Part shown: positions 1 through 11,000 of the stretch, piece by piece
Layout of the letters: every line of letters starts with the position of its first letter
How positions within the stretch are numbered: position 1 is the stretch's first letter
DNA from: Anodontia alba
Taxonomy: Eukaryota > Mollusca > Bivalvia > Lucinida > Lucinidae
Assembly: GCA_964016985.1 (NCBI GenBank)
Contig: OZ024837.1
Location: 35,123,622 to 35,187,621, forward strand
Reading direction: 5' to 3'
Length of the DNA stretch: 64,000 bases
Position numbers and translations under genes: made by a program
The notes under the pieces: generated by a model
Told to the model about the DNA's origin: nothing
What the model saw: only the letters and a program-made list of their open reading frames with translations
Databases searched by the model: none

Positions 1-204
1 TAATATTTGTATGTACTTCTAGCATCTTTTTTTAAATGATTCTGTCATATAAACTTAATGAACAAAATCCGTATTTCCATACCTTATTATATGGTGAAAC
101 TTCCAATGCTTATATACATGTAACTGTAGATGAAAGGGCTATCAAGGTTTTCTCTTATTTTTCACAAAAACATATTGTGGGTACTCATTAAAAGCGCCTC
201 GCTC

Positions 205-214
205 TTTCTGTCTG

Positions 215-275
<61 letters not shown>

Positions 276-335
276 GTCTATCTTTGTCTGTCTCTCTCTC
301 TCTGTCTGTTTGTCTGTCTCTCTCTCTCTCCCATC
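205..335. repeat. (TC)n microsatellite
   Basis: Long CT run with interspersed TGTC; open frames on both strands here are artefacts. Confidence 0.95.
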
Positions 336-825
336 CATTCCAGCTCATCCATCCAACGTGGTATCCTTTTTTACTTCTTTTATCAATAGTTCTTCAAAAA
401 CCTTTCTTCGACTGCGCATTTTTACGTTATTATTATTCCCGGTAGCTTGTTTAGTTACTGAAGCAAGCTGCCATCTACAATAGTGGAGTACATCGCTCCT
501 TCAGTATCAGGTTCGGTACACTTGGTAGCGTTGCTCCTTTTTTTACCATTTTTTGTACTTCCTATTTGCTTTCCTGCACTCCAACCCCCTTCTGAAAAGG
601 GTCTTCTCTGCTAGGAAAGAACTTGCTCCCTATGGGAGTTTCAATCCCATTTTGAAAAGGGTCTACTCTATCTGGAAAGAATTTGCTCCCTCAGGGAGCA
701 AATTCTTTCCTTGTAGATTAGACCCCTTTTCAGAAGGGAAGCAAAAGCAGTTTTGTCAGAGTTGCCTTCCTTGAAAATGTATCAGTTCCCCTTAATAATT
801 AATTTTTTATTATTCGCAACGTCAA

Positions 826-1045
826 GAAAAGTACCTTTGGGCAAGTGCACAGCAAAGATTCATTTCAGCCAGTCACTGACGCTTCACTGGCTGCATGTTG
901 GATAACTTAAAATGCAAAGTATTTTGATTCGGACAACGAATATTCTGATCAGACTGCGCGGATGCGCAGGCTAATTTGAGGCTATGTTAGGCGCAGATAT
1001 GAAAAGTACGATTTCTCACGTTTCGGCTCATTTGTTTAATTGCGC
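826..1045. repeat. GATCAGAC-type inverted repeat element
   Basis: Contains TCTGATCAGACTGCGCGGAT then GCGCAGG and the right end motif TTTCTCACGTTTCGGCTCAT. Other members: 8266-8450, 8530-8762, 40785-40990, 51480-51975 and 63835-63925. Confidence 0.6.
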
Positions 1046-1349
1046 GCGCACATGACGTGCTATTGCTATTTATTAAGAGGGCGTTTAGACACACAGGGAA
1101 AGTTTACCTAATCTTAAAAATTCGTGTCATCCTCATTAAATTATCTCGGCAGCAAAGCCAGTAATTTAAATATAGATTATCACAGTTTAAAACCACTTAG
1201 AAACATAAGAATCTGTCATAGCAACAGCGATAACTTAACAAAGTGATATTCAACGAGAGAAAATGCTTGAAAGACAAATGCGAACTGCGAAACCGCAGTC
1301 TGAGCAGGTCCTCTCTAACAGTTCACCAACACATCCGACAATATATATT

Positions 1350-1605
1350 CATCACGAAAACACGCCTGTATAATTTTGACCCCCTGTAAACCCCACTTTT
1401 ATATAATAACATTGGGGTTTACAGGGGTATACATTGTTTTTCTTATTTTGCTGAAAAAACATAGATTGTGGGTACTCATATAACCGCCTCGCCACAATCT
1501 ATATTTTGAGAAGAAATATAAAAATATCAGAATTTTATCTGAATTATTTTCCTTTTTTGTTTGTAAATTTCAATTTATTTGAATAGGCGTGTTTTCTTAA
1601 TAATG
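1350..1605 (+). mobile_element. GC-fold MITE copy 1
   Basis: Left end CATCACGAAAACACGCC, right end GGCGTGTTTTCTTAATAATG. The central palindrome has lost most of one arm. Flanking base T on both sides. Confidence 0.8.
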
Positions 1606-1767
1606 TGACTCGGTAAATGGGTAACGGAGGTCCGGATAAGACCTCGGGAATGCGGATGCTGGTCTGAATCTTTACTGTTTAGATATGGCTACTATTGTCA
1701 CTTATTGTAGATAAAAGTTAGAATTAATGCTACATAAATGTGTACCGTATAAAGTACTTTGAAACTG

Positions 1768-2126
1768 GTGATTATTTATTTATTTATTTTTTTTTTTATT
1801 TATACAATATTTAAAGAGGATACACAATTAGCTTCAAAAGCTAGTCTACCTTGTGGTCCTCTAGAACATACAAATATAAAATACATACAAATATATACAG
1901 TAAAATGACACAGCATTGTAACACAGAAAGATACTAATATGCAAATCGATTTACAAACAATAAAACTAAAAGTATATGATAAATGTTTAGAACAAAATTA
2001 AAATTTAATTTCATAAGAGATATCCATGAGACTTTGCATCATGCAGGGCACATAAAACCATAAAACTGGGTCATGGGCATATTAGCTAGTAAAAGGTAAT
2101 ATGTTCTTGTTTTTTTTTTTTTTTTT
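1768..2126 (-). mobile_element. Probable 5'-truncated LINE tail
   Basis: On the minus strand: AGAGGACCACAAGGTAGACT, then GTGTATCCTCTTTAAATATT and an (AAAT)n/A-rich tail. This is the form of a LINE 3' end with a short tandem tail. No ORF. Confidence 0.5.
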
Positions 2127-2470
2127 TAAACGTATCACATAGTAAGATGTAGCCATAAAGAAGAACACGCACCACACGCACAATAGTATCGGAAGGTGCA
2201 CCGGAACGTTACATAGAGTCTCTCATCAACTTGATATGAGCCAACTCGGTTCCGACCGCGCCATTCATACAGGCACCGCACCGAAACCCGATGGTCGAGA
2301 GCATGCGGCGGAAACGAATGTCCAAACAGCACGTCCCTCACACCAGTGATTAACGACGGAATTAATTTCCCTGGCATCATATTATGTCTTTATGCAAGGA
2401 GGACGACAAAGAGCGGGATGCAAGCATAAAAAAAAAAATGAAGATACAGAAATCTATTGTATCCAGGTAC
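2127..2470. other. Unassigned GC-richer stretch
   Basis: An 81-codon open frame on the minus strand (2135-2380) in a locally GC-richer patch. No recognisable protein motif, splice context or repeat. It could be part of the upstream LINE remnant or unique DNA. Confidence 0.3.
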
Positions 2471-2905
2471 ACAAACAACAATAACAACAACAACTACTAC
2501 TACTAGTACTACTACTTCTACTACTACTACAACAACAACACAGCTACTACTACTACTTCTGCTACTTCTACTACTGTAACTACTACACCAACAACAACAA
2601 CTACTACTACTACTACTACTTCTAATGACGTTAATAACAAAAGTAATAACGATAAATAAACCTACTACTAATGAGAAATACATATCTGTATTATTAATGA
2701 TAATAATAATAATAATAATAAAAATAAAAATACTAATACTAATGATAATAATTATGATAAAAATAAGTAATTCAATAATAGTAATAATAATAAGTAGTAG
2801 TAGTAGTAGTATAAGTATCATTATTATTCTCATGAGTAAGCATAATAAAAATAAATCGAGAAATGCAGAAATAATAATAATAATAGAAATAATTGTAATA
2901 ATAAA
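2470..2905. repeat. Trinucleotide-rich tract (ACA/ACT, AAT, AGT)
   Basis: Successive trinucleotide runs. The long Ile/Val/Ser-only open frames on both strands come from these. Confidence 0.95.
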
Positions 2906-3074
2906 TGTTAACTGTTACTACATGTACAAATATGAATACTATTTAGCAGTATTAAGTATTAATCATAAAAGCAATTGATAATATTAATCGTTAACTATCA
3001 ATCTTAACAACTTATGATAGGTTTTTAAGAGACGTGTTTAGTGATATTTCTGGAATAATTGTACGGATTACTTT

Positions 3075-3160
3075 ATAAAAAAAATGTTGTGGTAACTCAT
3101 TAGAAGTGCCTCATTGAGACGTTTCTAATGATTATCCACAAAGTATATTTTATGGAGATA
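3075..3160. repeat. Isolated GTACTCAT-like palindrome
   Basis: TTGTGGTAACTCATTAGAAG ... TTTCTAATGATTATCCACAA. A diverged core without MITE ends. A related half lies at 170-200 (ATTGTGGGTACTCATTAAAA) and another at 11140-11195. Confidence 0.6.
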
Positions 3161-4032
3161 TTACAAGAATAAACGTGTTTATGTTTTTTTTTTTTTTTTT
3201 TTTTTTTTGGTTGTTTGTTATGTTTTTTTTTTAATTATCCAAAAATTATCACCAAACCTCATCATTAACAAGTCCTCTGAACCACAATGCATTAATGGAC
3301 GGCTGGGTCAGGGCCACATGCCGCTGCGGCTTGTGTTTTTCGCCATTTCGATAGGAGACGGTGCAATATAATCTGAAATACTGATTACGGGGCATTAAAA
3401 CCAGCGACCAACAAAAATGTTTTGATGATAAATTTGAAATTTGAACAAAAACTCAATTCATAACGTCTTCCCTCTCAGATCTTTTAAGTTATTTGACCAT
3501 TTGTAAGACACGATAATAACCAAAGCACTGGTACATGTAGTGCTGATGAGGGAAGTTGCCTGGATTCTGTAGACCGGTAGCACTAATTAGAAATTACACT
3601 GAAATAAAAAAAAAATCACTCATAAATATCCAATTCGGTACCAGATAGCCCTTTGTTGGTCCTTTTAGATGTCAAAGGTCCTTTTCGGTGTTTAGTAGGA
3701 CCGGGGTTCGGGTTACACTTTTTACCCAAAATAGTAGATTGGGCGCATTTCTCGGATCATTCATAGTCGTCCTCCGGTACTGTACTCAGTATAATTAAAA
3801 TCTTATTTCTTCGAAAGTTTGATTTTGTTAATTATTCGCTATTTATAAGTATCGGAGTATATAAACCTAATATATTTGAATGCAGAATTTAGCGTTATCA
3901 GTGTTAGCCGGGAACTATTTGTTAAATAGTTATTAGTTTGGCAGTTACAGGAAATCGGATTGTCGAAATGTGGTACGTTAAACTTCGTGTCGGTTGAGCA
4001 ACCGCCCCCAACAATGACAAAAGTTATTCACA
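3160..4032. other. No gene recognised
   Basis: A poly-T run near 3185-3208, otherwise single-copy-looking sequence without a supported ORF, exon or repeat. Confidence 0.5.
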
Positions 4033-4311
4033 CATCACGAAAACATGCCTATACAATGTTGACCCCCTTAAACCCCACTTTTATATAGTAAAACTGGGAT
4101 TTACAGGGGTATACATTATTTTTCTTATTTCTGCTCAAAAACATAGATTGTGGGTACTCGTTAGAGCCGCCTCACCGAGGCGATTCTAACGAGTACCCAC
4201 AATCTATATTTTGAGCAGAAATATGAAAAATATCAGATTTTTTTTTTCGAAAATTTTCATTTTTTGGGGGTAAAATTTTCAGTATATTTAAATAGGCGTG
4301 TTTTCGTAATG
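4033..4311 (+). mobile_element. GC-fold MITE copy 2
   Basis: Full structure with complete GTACTCG palindrome. Flanks A and C do not match as single bases; a CA/CA dinucleotide is possible. Confidence 0.9.
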
Positions 4312-4698
4312 CAGACGAGTTGGACCAAATACACGAGGGAATTTTCATCCTCGGAAAAGGTCACCCTAGCTTGCCTGCTCCTCCCACTCCAATCTTGTGG
4401 CTGTCCGCAATTTATGTCAAGATAAATACAGCTTTGATCTCTGCGTAATGGGAAAATAAGCTTTAAGTATAAAGCCTTCAGAATAAGCTGTCCAGTTGAG
4501 ATAATTTTCTTAAAGTCATGAAATTATGATTGTGAGCATAATAATGTTAATTTAATGAGTTGGTTGCGCGATGTTTGTGCAATACGGGACACTGCGGCGA
4601 GAACCACTGACCGTATTACTTAGGCACTTGTTGGAGAAAGAGTTCATGAAATCTGACCCTTGAAGAGCTAAGCAGAATAGAATTGTAACAGAGACATT

Positions 4699-4806
4699 CT
4701 AACGATAATAATAATAACAATAATAGTAATAATAGTAATAATAACACAATAATGATAATTATAATGATAATAATTATATTATTATTATTATTATTATTAA
4801 TATTAT
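4699..4806. repeat. (AAT)n / (ATT)n inverted microsatellite
   Basis: An AATAATAGT run is followed by ATTATTATTATTATT, able to fold back. Confidence 0.9.
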
Positions 4807-4809
4807 TAC

Positions 4810-4905
4810 TTTTCAGAGAACATAAGACTGCATTTCATATGAATTGTCTGCCTGACAGATAATTCACATGAAATATCAAGTCTTATCTTTGTCTAGAAAA
4901 TGAAA
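4810..4905. repeat. Hairpin element, same family as 18228-18321
   Basis: CTGCATTTCATATGAATTGTC pairs with GACAGATAATTCACATGAAA. Adjacent to an (AAT)n tract. Confidence 0.5.
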
Positions 4906-5133
4906 CAAAATCAAAAAACTTGTCTTGCAGTTGCGATTAGCATTTTAAGGGTTACCTTTTTAGATGAAACTGATGACTAAAGAGTACGACAGTGCTAAAA
5001 TCTGCTTCTTAGTTCATGAATTGTGAAACAAATACTTACCAACTTCGGATATCGCTAAAATGGTGGCATTAGTGGATGATCGAAGAGGAGTATGCAAATT
5101 ATTTAAGACAATGCAAGCAAATATTAGCGTGTT

Positions 5134-5185
5134 GGGGGGGGGGGGGGGGGGGGGGGGAGGGGTAGGGGGGTTGGGGGGGAGGGGA
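5134..5185. repeat. Poly-G tract
   Basis: A run of more than 20 G then GGGGAGGGG blocks; G-quadruplex potential on the + strand. Confidence 0.9.
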
Positions 5186-5219
5186 CGTAGCTCTTTTGAC
5201 ATAGATTCAGGTGTCGTCT

Positions 5220-5496
5220 CATTACGAAAACATTCCTATTCGAATATATAGAAAATTCCACTCCAAAAACTGAAAATTTTCAAACAAAAAAAAAAAATGA
5301 TATTTTTCACATTTCTGCTCAAAAAATAGATTATGGGTACTCGTTAGAACCGCCTCGGCGAGGCGGTTCTAACGAGTACCCACAATCTATGTTTTTGAGA
5401 AGAAATAAGAAAAATAATGTATACCCTGTAAACCCCCGTTTTACTATATAAAAGTGGGGTTTAAGGGGGTCAATATTATATAGGTATGTTTTCATG
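5220..5496 (-). mobile_element. GC-fold MITE copy 3
   Basis: Full palindrome. The right end is altered (TTTTCATG instead of TTTTCGTGATG). Flanking T/T. Confidence 0.85.
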
Positions 5497-5836
5497 TCGT
5501 GCTAGTTTTGACATTGACATGCTTAATGTCCAACAGCGTAGAAAACAATACATAAATTTTAAATATAATGACCTTTGAGAAAAATAAACATACTTACAAA
5601 AGTAAAAAACTAAATAAATAAAAACAATAATAAAAAAAAAAAAACAGCTAAAGTGTCAACAATTTTTTTTTGATCAGACCAGATATAGTTTCGGCAAATC
5701 AGGCTTCATCAGTGACCCTCATATAAATTTTCAAAACTCCCTGAATGGGCTAAATGACGAGACAATTATAATAGTATTACACCTGCAGCTGTTAGTATCG
5801 TGCCGCCGAGGGAGATAAGTACATCCAAACAGCGAA

Positions 5837-6114
5837 CATCACGAAAACACGCCTATATAATTCTTACCCCCTTGAACCCCACTTTTATATTGTAAAACTG
5901 GGGTTTACAGGGGTATACATTATTTTTCTTATTTCTGCCTAAAAATATAGATTGTGGGTACTCGTTAGAACCGCCTCGCCGAGGCGGTTCTAACGAGTAC
6001 CAACAATCTATGTTTTGAGCAAAAATATGAAAAATATCAGAATTTTTATCTGAAATCTTCCAATGTTTGGTGGTGAAATTTTCAATGTATTTGAATAGGC
6101 GTGTTTTTGTAATG
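5837..6114 (+). mobile_element. GC-fold MITE copy 4
   Basis: Complete, palindrome arms nearly perfect. Flanking A/A. Confidence 0.92.
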
Positions 6115-6497
6115 ATCTAGATTAACCTTCGCAGCCACATAGTCTGAGTATGGCCTGCTGTATCTAGTATTGCTATTGACGAACAGAGTAGGTCCTGATC
6201 AGAATGTGCGGATGGGATATGTCACTTTATGTGTTAAGGCAATGGGCACTGCAGGCGATACTAGTATGCATTCCAGTTGGGCAAATCCGTATGCAGTTGA
6301 TACCTATAGTGTTTGTTACTCTGTCTTTAAGTTTCGGTACAAATAATTTCCAGAAAATTGTCCGTTTAAAATTTGCGGACGAAAGTCATTTCTATAATTT
6401 GGCACGAAAAAAAGTGTTTTGTTTCATTAGTTTGTCATTTTACATTTAGCACTATCTGTGCAAATTCAGCAGACAACAAACTGATGATTTTTGTTTT

Positions 6498-6531
<34 letters not shown>

Positions 6532-6882
6532 CAGAAAATAGGGTATGATATTTAATGCAAATTGTCTCCGCATGAAATGCCAAACTCTATTTTCTTGGGG
6601 AAAATAAGAAAAGTATTTCAAAATGTCGTTTGCTGAAATTTCTACCTGCCTTGCAGAGCATCAGTGCATATGCACTTGTCACCGTTTCTATAAAATAATT
6701 GTTGTTGAACTATGTGCAGTTTTTATTCGTAATACTTGGTAGCTTTTCCGTCATTTTATTGTAAACTCCTTTTTCAGAAGGGAGACAATCTGAAAACAAT
6801 TTTGATAGAGTTTTCTCCCCTGAAAACGGATCCATTCCCTTAAAAGTTATTATTACTTTTTTTTAATATTTTTTTTGCACGT

Positions 6883-7090
6883 TTAACCCTTTCAGTCTTG
6901 TAGAAATAAACATTTTTCGCAAACAGTTTCGATCCTGATGAGACGGCTCATATTGAGCCCTCTCATCAGGATCTACACTGTTTGCCTTTCTGTTTGAATT
7001 TTTGACTGAAACTCCTTTTTTGAACAATGGTTCTGACGAGATTCAAAGATGGAAGAGTTCACTGCAGAAACACAAGGACGAAAGGGTTAA
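6883..7090. mobile_element. TTAACCC-type MITE
   Basis: TTAACCCTTTC at the left and GAAAGGGTTAA at the right, with a central hairpin 6919-6985 (GCAAACAGT...GTTTGC around a CTGATGAGACGG stem). TTAA followed by CCC is typical of piggyBac-type termini. No coding capacity. Confidence 0.75.
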
Positions 7091-7389
7091 ACACATTTTA
7101 TTGTGATCAATGACTTCTCACGTTTCGGCCAGTTGACCTTATTTTAGCAGTTTAAGACTTCTATCCATCTTACTTTGTACTATTAAATACTCGAACATTT
7201 CTATCAGTTTGATGTCCCAAGATACTGGATGATTCGCGAACAATGTAAACCCTTATGAAATTATTCTTTGATATAGATTTGAACTGGTTGTGCGGAAATA
7301 GCTGCCCGATTATTTAGGGTAAACGTGATATAATTTTATTAAAGGACAAGCTTCCTGACACACATCTGGATCCTCCAACTGTAAAGAGA

Positions 7390-7458
7390 ATGATACCACT
7401 TCCGGTAATAGGTGTTGATGACGTCGACTCCATGCTTAAAGACAATGAAGGGAGCGTC
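7390..7458 (+). CDS. Chitin synthase exon 1 (start uncertain)
   Basis: Encodes MIPLPVIGVDDVDSMLKDNE and a few more residues, ending at a strong GTAAGT donor (7459) in phase 0. The frame stays open upstream to 7318, just after an in-frame TAG at 7315-7317 that also forms a possible AG acceptor. So this is either the first coding exon with a 5' UTR, or an internal exon starting at 7318 with earlier exons missed or outside the window. The phase-0 match to exon 2 supports it as coding. Confidence 0.6.
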
Positions 7459-7976
7459 ATTGTAAGTTTCTTTCATTTTAGTAAATATGATTTTCATTTT
7501 AGCAATATTAAATTCGTTAAAATACAGTCGACTCTCGTTATCTCGAAATCCAAGGGACTCTCTGAAATTCTTCGAGACATCCGTACTTCGACATATCAGA
7601 TTTGCAGAATTGAGGAAAAACTAATTAGATTAACCACATTTAACAAATATATGTGTAATTGGACTCTTGAAATATTGATATGTTGAAAATATGTGGAAAA
7701 AGAGGAGAAATTGCTCCTTAGGAGCAATTTCTCCTCTTTCCTATAATATTTTGGTATGTGTTGTTAGATGTTCATATTTAAACAGGGACTAGGTTTTCTC
7801 TTCGAGATAAGCGGATATTTGCGATAAACGATATCGAGATAACGAAAGTCGACTGTATTACTTTTGTTATATTAATCATTTTCTTTATAGTAATGTTACT
7901 TTTATTATTCCAATATTATTTGCATTATATTAATAGGAAAAATAAGAAAAAAATATATTAATCAATTTATTGTCTG

Positions 7977-8066
<90 letters not shown>

Positions 8067-11000
8067 TATCACTAATCAGTCATCACCCTTATGATGCAGG
8101 CACATAAAATTATCTTATGTATTAGATGTTAGTATTGTTTCGCAAAAATCATTCTCATTTCACATATTAATGGCTAAAATAACTCTTCATAAGAGAGTTA
8201 TCAGTATAAATACTTTCTAACTTCGTTACAAGTAACATAATATTAGTCACCTCGTGACAAAAACAACAAAATGGATGCCCGCCCAGTGAAGAGTCAGATC
8301 AGCCTTGACATCCGCCCAGTCTGATCAGAATCTTCTTTGTACGCCCAATGGGTAGCGAAGGACGCAGGCTTTTCTCATGCTGACAGCGTAGACTCTGATC
8401 AGACTGGGCGGATGGCAGGCTGATCTGAGGCTTCGTTGGGCTCAAATGCTATTTTGTTGGTTTTGTAATGAGATAGCTCAATCATGTTGTTGGTACTTAT
8501 TATGGAATAAACATCTTTCGAACCGCAATGTCAGAAAATGTAACTTTGGACATGTGCGCCCAACGAAGATTCAGATCAACCTGCGCATTTGCGTAGTGTA
8601 TTTAAAATCTTTACAGGGTGCGCTTTGGATAGCCAAGGATGCAAAGAGTCCTCATGCTGACGACGAAGACTCTGATCAGACTGCGCGGATGCGCAGGCTG
8701 ATCTGAGTCTACGTTGGGCGCACATGTAAGAATGGACGTTTTCTCACATTGCGGCTCATTTGTTTTGGTAAAAAACAACAACAACAAAACATTGGCTTGT
8801 AGAGCTATGGCTGAGAAGTATAGGACGATCAAATTGACTTGTAGCTATGACGTTTTGTTTATATGTATAATATTTATAAGTACACGTTTACTGCATAAGC
8901 ATGTATTAGCTGTAAAGGCGAACGAATAGCTGTCTCTCGTGAAACGCAGGATTAAGGATACGCCCACTATACATTTTAGGTCTGGCAGCGAGAAAACTGC
9001 CAGGCCTAAAGTGCATAGTGGACATAACCTTATTAAATTAACGTAATGATTGAAACGACAGATCAATTTGGTAAATCTCTATACATGTATATAAGGGTAC
9101 ATGAACAGCTGCCTCACCTGGAACGCAGGATTAAGAATACGCCCACTATACATTTTAGTGCATAGTGGACATTTCCTTATGAATATCAAATTAATGTAAC
9201 GGTTGAAACGACAGGTCAATTTGGCAGATCTCTATACATATCTATAAAGGTAAAGAAACAGCTGCCTCACGTGGAACGCAGGCTTAAGTATACGCCCATA
9301 GTACGAGTACACCATAATACCAGACCTAAAGTGTATAATAGGCGTATCAATGAAAATACTTAATTTAACCCTTAAAACGCCAAGAAAACCTGCATCTGTA
9401 AATGTCGTCAGTTTATGTCGTCCGCTGAATATTTTTATAAACTTTTCAAACCTATTATTGCATAAAGGCAAATAGTGTGGACCCTGATCAGACTGCTCCT
9501 AGAGGAGCAGTCTAATCTGGGTCCACACTGTTTGCAAAAAAATGACTCTTAAAATCAGAAGCAGATGAGAAAGCAGATGACAATTGTTGTGATTGGCAGT
9601 TAAAGGGTTAAAGGTCAAAGCGAAAGGTCAGTTTGGTCGATCAATATACATTAGTGTTTGCATAATGTATTTTAGTCTGATGAGGGAGTCACAAACCCAG
9701 CCTTTGACAACATGGAAAGGCTACAAGTAAATGGCAACTCCTGGAGTGAAACCAGCAGTGATAACAATAAAGATGATAGTGTTACTAACAGAAAGACGAA
9801 AAGTGAAGCTTCCGATGGTACTCAGAGACTTAAAAGGCGATCCATGGATATGACAGATAAAAGAAGGTATATACATATCAAAACGATTTTCTTATTCAAA
9901 AATACCGTAAAACTTGAATGACTGGAACACCCATAGCTCGTTTACTGTGGTTAATTCAAAATCGGTTCTGAAACCCTAGGAAAGTCTTCCGACAGCTCAA
10001 GAAAACAAGTATTTAGGAACATTTTAGGTTTACATGTATTTCCTATTCTATCATGAACATATTATGTTGTGTGTACTCATTAGAATCTAAAGAGTACAGT
10101 CAATTTATTATTAGTTTATAGAAGATCGAAAAGACATCCCTATATTATTTCCATTTATCTCCTAACTTGATGTTACCCTCAGTGGCTCGAAATACCCATA
10201 TCTAGAACAAATGTCCATGGTCCCGAAGATGTTCGAGCCATTGAGGTACGCCTGTATTTGGAATTCTTAATGTAAATGAATACATACAATGGGGATCTCT
10301 CTAACAAAAATATCTTTTGCTTCTTCCACCTTATTCTGTATGGCTGTCTATGGAGTGCTTCTCTAAAAAATAAGATATCAATCTTTTTCTCCCATTTAAG
10401 AGAAACCCTCCCCGCCCCATTTGTACGGTAATTACGAAGCAAATCATCTTCTGTGAGAGTGGTCTCTTAAGTATAAAGGGAGATATTAACTTCCAGCTGG
10501 GAATTGCTTTCCATGCGTGTAATTATTTATCCTAGTAAAGCAAGATGCAATTACCAAATTGTGTTAATATGCAGTAAAATTCTGATGCTACACCAAACCT
10601 ATTCACGTTTTGAAAGACCAATATTCAAATGAGACGCAACATCAGAAATTGTACCAGTCATAAATTCAATCCCCCACTTCTGATTTTCCCTTTTTACTGT
10701 GGAAAGTGGTGAAGCGACGTGTTATGGCGTTTCATTACGAAAACACGCCTATTCAAATATAATGAAAATTTTACCACCAAAAAATTAAAATTTTCAGATA
10801 AAAAAAAGTCTGATATTTTCATACTTCTGCTCAAAACATAGATTGTGGGTACTCGTGGTGTGGTTTAAGCGGGTCAAAATTATATAGGTATGTTTTCGTG
10901 ATGTTAATTCTGAATGTGATGTTGTTCCTTGTGTGGTTGAAGATAAAACGTCAGAAATAATGTAGAAAACTTATTCTGTTGATTAATCTGCCCATTGAAA

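Larger units (their letters stand above)
32..7317. other. 5' flank of chitin synthase, repeats only
   Basis: Apart from the repeats listed individually I find no exon here that continues the chitin synthase N-terminus. If earlier coding exons exist they are short or lie upstream of the window. No TATA or other promoter was identified with confidence. Confidence 0.4.

Noticed and set aside
2390..2978. Long Ile/Val/Ser-rich open frames on both strands
   Set aside because: They run through trinucleotide microsatellites and have no start context, splice sites or complex sequence.
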